Shown: piece by piece, positions 5,746-8,757 of the stretch | How positions within the stretch are numbered: the first letter of the stretch is position 1 | How the letters are laid out: each line of letters opens with the position of its first letter | Assembly: GCA_001797695.1 (NCBI GenBank) | Contig: MGQD01000136.1 | Span: 14,310 to 23,066 of the forward strand | Length of the DNA stretch: 8,757 bases | Origin: Deltaproteobacteria bacterium RBG_13_49_15 | GTDB taxonomy: Bacteria > Desulfobacterota > Desulfobacteria > Desulfobacterales > UBA2156 | Reading direction: 5' to 3' | Program-made: the position numbers and the translations under genes | Notes under the pieces: generated by a model | The model's database searches: none | What the model was told of the DNA's origin: nothing | What the model saw: the letters and a program-made list of their open reading frames with translations, nothing else

Positions 5746-6744
5746 CTATCGGATCTCTCCGATCAGGATGCCGGATTCGGTGGGCCCCCGGAATGGATGC
5801 CGGCGGATATCCCGGACACCGGCATCGGTAAGTATATTAAGCAATTGCTTTTCGGAATAGGATTGTCCGCTTTCAGTCCCAAGTAGCATGTTAAGAGAAA
5901 AAAGTGCCGGAAACAAGGGGGCATCCATTGTATTTTCAAGAATAAAGTCATGAATGATGATCATACCGCCGGGTTCTAAAGCCGAAACCGCTTTTTCAAT
6001 GATTCGACGGCATTCCGCCGGCCCTTCGGAGTGAAGGATATGAGAGAGCCATGCAGCATCATATCTTCCCCGGATCTCATCTTTCAGGTAATCGCCCCCT
6101 TGAAAATCGACTCTGGCGCTCATTCCGAATTGTTTGATGATTTTTTCCGCAAACGGTTTTGATGTGGGAAGGTCATATATGGTAGCCGTGAGATTCGGAT
6201 TTTTCATGCAGAAATGGATCGCATAGGTGCCGGGCCCTCCTCCAAGGTCAAGAAGCCTGCGTTTTTCCGAAAGATCGAGCTGATGAATCAGTTTGGGCGC
6301 GATCCCCATGGCGTTGTTAAACATCCCCAGCAGGAAGCTTTCGCGCCGTTCTTCGTCGCCGAATGATGATCGGGAGCGGACCGGTTTTCCGGTCCGAACC
6401 GACTCATCCAGTTTCAACCAGGACTCTGCAAGATGATGATGATGCATGATCATATGACCGATATGCCTCTTGGAGCCGCTCGATAAAAAAGCGAGTCCGC
6501 TCGGGGTGTTCGTGTATGTGTCTTCTGTTTTGATCAATAATTTCATGGCGCTTAAGGCGTTTAATAAAAACGTCAACGCCCGCCTGTCGGCGCCGATGGA
6601 TTTGGCGATTTCCTCAGCGGTTTTCCCGTTCTCTCCGATAAGTGTGAACAGGTCGAGTTTCACTCCGGCATGGAGTGTGCAGGTCTTCCAGTAAAATCCG
6701 GAGATCTCAAGAAGTTGCCCTTGTGTCATCTGGTTGTCCGGCAT
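5746..6744 (-). CDS. SAM-dependent O-methyltransferase-like protein
   Basis: A 332-aa protein with the two-domain layout of the plant/bacterial small-molecule O-methyltransferases (acetylserotonin or hydroxyneurosporene type). The N-terminal winged-helix dimerisation domain is at about 10-95. The SAM-binding Rossmann domain has motif I LLDLGGGPGTYAI at 164-176, an acidic ribose contact in IYDLPTS (D191) and GGDYL at 216-220. LSHILHSEG (233-241) supplies the usual catalytic histidine region. It would methylate a hydroxyl (or thiol/amine) of a small molecule; the acceptor is unknown. The ATG at 6744 follows AAGGAG by 6 bases. A His cluster (H94, H97, H101-H104) lies at the domain junction. It is the last gene of a probable operon, 29 bases after the flavin oxidoreductase gene. 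No intrinsic terminator is evident after the stop. Confidence 0.85.
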   Translation of the reverse strand: MPDNQMTQGQLLEISGFYWKTCTLHAGVKLDLFTLIGENGKTAEEIAKSIGADRRALTFLLNALSAMKLLIKTEDTYTNTPSGLAFLSSGSKRHIGHMIMHHHHLAESWLKLDESVRTGKPVRSRSSFGDEERRESFLLGMFNNAMGIAPKLIHQLDLSEKRRLLDLGGGPGTYAIHFCMKNPNLTATIYDLPTSKPFAEKIIKQFGMSARVDFQGGDYLKDEIRGRYDAAWLSHILHSEGPAECRRIIEKAVSALEPGGMIIIHDFILENTMDAPLFPALFSLNMLLGTESGQSYSEKQLLNILTDAGVRDIRRHPFRGPTESGILIGEIR

Positions 6745-6773
6745 GCTCGGCTCCTTAACAAATCAATAGATGG

Positions 6774-7916
6774 TTATCGATTCTCATCCGATTCATCTCT
6801 CTTTGTTCGACGTTTTGACTTGATCTCTTTATCCACCACGCAATAGACGCCCTTTCCGTTTCGGATTGGAATAAAGCATTTATTATCGGAAAGGCACCGT
6901 GCTTTTTCGTAATTTCCAGAGCGCCACCGGTTGATGAGATCAGGTTCGCGGATAAACGGGCGGCTCATGGCGATATAATCGGCCATCTCTTCACTGATGA
7001 TCCGGTTGGCCACCTGAAACGATCTGATTCCTCCTACCAGGATTATCGGAATATCCAACCTGGCTTTAAACCGACCGGCTTCTTCTTTAAAGTAAGCTTC
7101 ATCCTCTTCATGGACGATCGCCTTTCGAACCGGCCTCAGTTTTCCGGACGCCCCGGTCCCGCCGCTCAACTCGACGGCGTCGATCCCTTCTTTCTGGAGG
7201 ATAAGAGAAGCTTCGAGAGCATCCTCTACCGATAATCCTCCATCCAGGTAGTCCTGGGAATTGATTTTGGCAAGGATCGGGAAATCAACTCCAACACGGG
7301 TCCGCATCTCACGAAGGATTTCAATATGAATTCGCGTCCGGTTCTGGATGGTCCCGCCGTATTTATCCTTTCGCTTATTGAAGGCAGGGGAGAGGAATTG
7401 ATTCAGCAGATATCCATGCGCCGAATGGATTTGGACGCCGTCAAAACCGGCCTCTTTTGCCCTTTTTGCCGCTGCACCAAAGGCCTTGATCACCTCCTTG
7501 ATCTCAAGGGGGGCCATTTCGCGCGGCGTATTTGCGGTATATTCTGCGATATCTGAAGGAGCCAGAGGGAGCTCGCCGATCAGATGGGGATCTGCGAACA
7601 TCCCGGCATGGGCGAGCTGCATAACGATGACGCCTCCCTTATCGTGAACGGACTCGGTCAGTTGACGAAACCCCGGAATAAACCGATCATCGTAAGCCCC
7701 AAGCTGCCATGGGCCGGCCTGGCCGATTTTCTGAACATACGCATGTCCGGTGATGATCATCCCCACCCCACCGGCCGCAAGCGTTGTCATGAGATTGATC
7801 AATCGCCGGGTGCAACCGCCGTCTTCCTCCGCCATTCCTTCCCATGTGGCCGATCGGACAAAACGGTTGCGAAGCGACATGTTCTTGATTCGCGTCGTAT
7901 CGAACAGGTCTTTCAA
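6774..7916 (-). CDS. Old yellow enzyme family NADH:flavin oxidoreductase with degenerate cluster motif
   Basis: A 380-aa FMN-binding TIM-barrel protein that would reduce an activated C=C bond (enone, enoate or enoyl-CoA type). NRFVRSATWEG (17-27) is the family start, Q100 and H103 (MQLAHAG) contact flavin or substrate, H164 and H167 (IHSAHGYLLNQFLSP) are the substrate-binding pair, and GGIRS (295-299) plus SRPF (318-321) bind FMN phosphate. After the barrel it has C341-x5-C347-x11-C359; in 2,4-dienoyl-CoA-reductase-like members a fourth Cys would sit at 344, where this protein has Asp. It lacks the large C-terminal NAD(P)/FAD domain of dienoyl-CoA and 2-naphthoyl-CoA reductases and ends in a charged tail. 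The start is TTG 7916, seven bases after GGAGG (7924-7928). The methyltransferase gene follows after 29 bases; substrate unknown. Confidence 0.88.
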   Translation of the reverse strand: MKDLFDTTRIKNMSLRNRFVRSATWEGMAEEDGGCTRRLINLMTTLAAGGVGMIITGHAYVQKIGQAGPWQLGAYDDRFIPGFRQLTESVHDKGGVIVMQLAHAGMFADPHLIGELPLAPSDIAEYTANTPREMAPLEIKEVIKAFGAAAKRAKEAGFDGVQIHSAHGYLLNQFLSPAFNKRKDKYGGTIQNRTRIHIEILREMRTRVGVDFPILAKINSQDYLDGGLSVEDALEASLILQKEGIDAVELSGGTGASGKLRPVRKAIVHEEDEAYFKEEAGRFKARLDIPIILVGGIRSFQVANRIISEEMADYIAMSRPFIREPDLINRWRSGNYEKARCLSDNKCFIPIRNGKGVYCVVDKEIKSKRRTKRDESDENR

Positions 7917-7923
7917 ACAGGCA

Positions 7924-7928
7924 CCTCC
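7924..7928 (-). promoter_or_regulatory. Ribosome binding site that fixes the TTG start of the flavin oxidoreductase
   Basis: On the minus strand GGAGG, within AGGGAGGTG, lies 7 bases before TTG 7916. The protein from that TTG begins with the usual family sequence (LFDTTRIKNM), so a non-ATG start is well supported. Confidence 0.8.
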
Positions 7929-7951
7929 CTATCAGGCTCCTGCAAAAGGCA

Positions 7952-7969
7952 TTTGACGAAACCGTCAAA
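7952..7969 (-). terminator. Short perfect hairpin at the end of the ThiF-like gene
   Basis: On the minus strand TTTGACG (7969-7963) pairs with CGTCAAA (7958-7952) around a GTTT loop. The stem includes the stop codon of the ThiF-like gene (7965-7967) and is followed by ATGCC and TTTT. The stem is only 7 base pairs and the T-run is four bases and offset, so this is at best a weak terminator or attenuator, or a stabilising hairpin, before the flavin oxidoreductase gene. Confidence 0.35.
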
Positions 7970-8757
7970 GTTGAAATATTTCAAACACATTATCCATTAA
8001 TTCCGCAACGAATAATTTATTTCTGAAATGGCTTCCTTTTTTCAAAATGATTTTTGCGATTTCGGAGCACTCGATGGAAGCGATCAGCGTGACGGCAAAC
8101 GGAAGACAACCCAGAGTCGTCTCGGATCCTTTAACTGGGCTTTTTTCCGCTTTTCCGTAAATGGACTGGAAACCCGCATCTTCAGGAAAAATGACGGTCA
8201 CCTGACCCGCGGCGCCTGATACTGCCCCGGATACGAGAGGGATGCAGGCCGATTTGGCCGCGCGCTCCAGTTCGAAACGCGTCCGGATATTGTCAAGGCA
8301 GTCGGCAACGACGGTAAAGGGTCGGATCCGTTGAACAGCCTTGGTTTCATCCAAAAACTCGTGATATCCGAAGGCGGTAATGGATGAATTGATGCTTTTC
8401 ACACGGATAAGGGCGGCCTTGGTCTTCGAGGCGCCGATACGATCCTCCGTGGATAAAAATTGCCGGTTCAGATTGCTTTCATCGAATGCGTCGCCGTCGA
8501 TCAGGCCTAGCGTTCCGACCCCCATGCGGGCAAGGATCTCGCATACGATTCCGCCGAGGCCGCCGAGACCGACGATGCAGACGCTTGCTTCGAGCAATGC
8601 CGCCTGTTCTTCGAATGAGAAGGCTTTCATATTCCGGGCATATCTTTCCGGAACGATCTGTTCTTTCAGCGCCGCCAGTTCAACAGCGGCGCCCGTGAGG
8701 CCGAAGTGTTGCGCGATGATGGCGGTCCTGTCCAGGGAAAGGCTGAGATAAGGGGAG
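7965..8757 (-). CDS. ThiF/HesA/MoeB-like E1 adenylyltransferase (5' end cut by window)
   Basis: An E1-like enzyme that adenylates the C terminus of a ubiquitin-like sulfur carrier (ThiS/MoaD type) or a related substrate. The frame is open to the right edge: upstream of the ATG at 8630 it reads VPERYARN, the usual lead of HesA-type proteins, so that ATG is internal and 263 codons are visible. Counting from that Met, the nucleotide loop is GLGGLGG (21-27), followed by DGDAFDESNLNRQ (45-57), SKTK (68-71) and DCLDN (110-114), the standard ATP-site residues. Cysteine C175 (GCLPF) is in the region of the catalytic loop. The paired CxxC zinc motifs of MoeB/ThiF are absent. Such proteins often sit near tungsten or molybdenum enzymes and MoaD-like partners in anaerobes, but none is in view. 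The flavin oxidoreductase gene starts 48 bases after its stop. Confidence 0.85.
   Translation of the reverse strand, partial: SPYLSLSLDRTAIIAQHFGLTGAAVELAALKEQIVPERYARNMKAFSFEEQAALLEASVCIVGLGGLGGIVCEILARMGVGTLGLIDGDAFDESNLNRQFLSTEDRIGASKTKAALIRVKSINSSITAFGYHEFLDETKAVQRIRPFTVVADCLDNIRTRFELERAAKSACIPLVSGAVSGAAGQVTVIFPEDAGFQSIYGKAEKSPVKGSETTLGCLPFAVTLIASIECSEIAKIILKKGSHFRNKLFVAELMDNVFEIFQL

Noticed and set aside
8628..8630. ATG as the start of the ThiF-like gene
   Set aside because: The frame continues upstream without a stop to 8757 and encodes VPERYARN, the usual segment before the nucleotide loop; no ribosome site precedes this ATG.
1..8757. CRISPR array, tRNA, rRNA or intact insertion sequence
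   Set aside because: No regularly spaced repeats, no cloverleaf-like segment and no transposase frame were seen; the DUF2080 protein alone does not make a transposon.

Overview
The window looks like a piece of the chromosome of a strictly anaerobic, aromatic-degrading bacterium. A Desulfobacterota (former deltaproteobacterial) origin is my best guess. It rests on gene content (ATP-dependent aryl-CoA reductase, short old-yellow-enzyme-type oxidoreductase, ThiF-like adenylyltransferase, DUF2080 protein) and on moderate G+C; no RNA gene or phylogenetic marker is present to prove it.

Left half, + strand (1-4816): five genes in the order N-O-P-Q-M encode an Azoarcus-type (Bzd) class I benzoyl-CoA reductase and its ferredoxin. 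BzdN (cut at the left edge) and BzdO are the two HgdA/HgdB-like subunits that bind the aryl-CoA and carry the catalytic iron-sulfur clusters. BzdP and BzdQ are the two short ASKHA ATPases that hold a bridging [4Fe-4S] cluster and drive electrons uphill at the cost of ATP. BzdM is the 2x[4Fe-4S] ferredoxin that supplies the electrons. The two small ATPases (257 and 301 aa), together with the order NOPQM, fit the Bzd type better than the Bcr type. The operon is interrupted by a 334-base non-coding stretch between bzdO and bzdP that holds nested inverted repeats and looks like a small inserted or decayed element.

Right half, - strand (4918-8757): two convergent groups. The first (reading leftward from about 5.7 kb) is a 62-aa DUF2080 protein followed 29 bases later by a small GNAT acetyltransferase, with a candidate sigma70-like promoter upstream. 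The second (reading leftward from the right edge) is a ThiF/HesA/MoeB-like E1 adenylyltransferase (cut at the right edge), an old yellow enzyme family flavin oxidoreductase with a degenerate iron-sulfur motif, and a SAM-dependent O-methyltransferase-like protein. The last two are only 29 bases apart and are probably cotranscribed. Their substrate is unknown.

The bzd genes together dearomatise benzoyl-CoA or a related aryl-CoA; the ring-opening genes that usually follow are not in the window. Points that merit follow-up are the element inside the operon, the Cys-to-Asp change in the flavoenzyme cluster motif, the DUF2080-GNAT pair, and the long loop in the second cluster motif of the ferredoxin.
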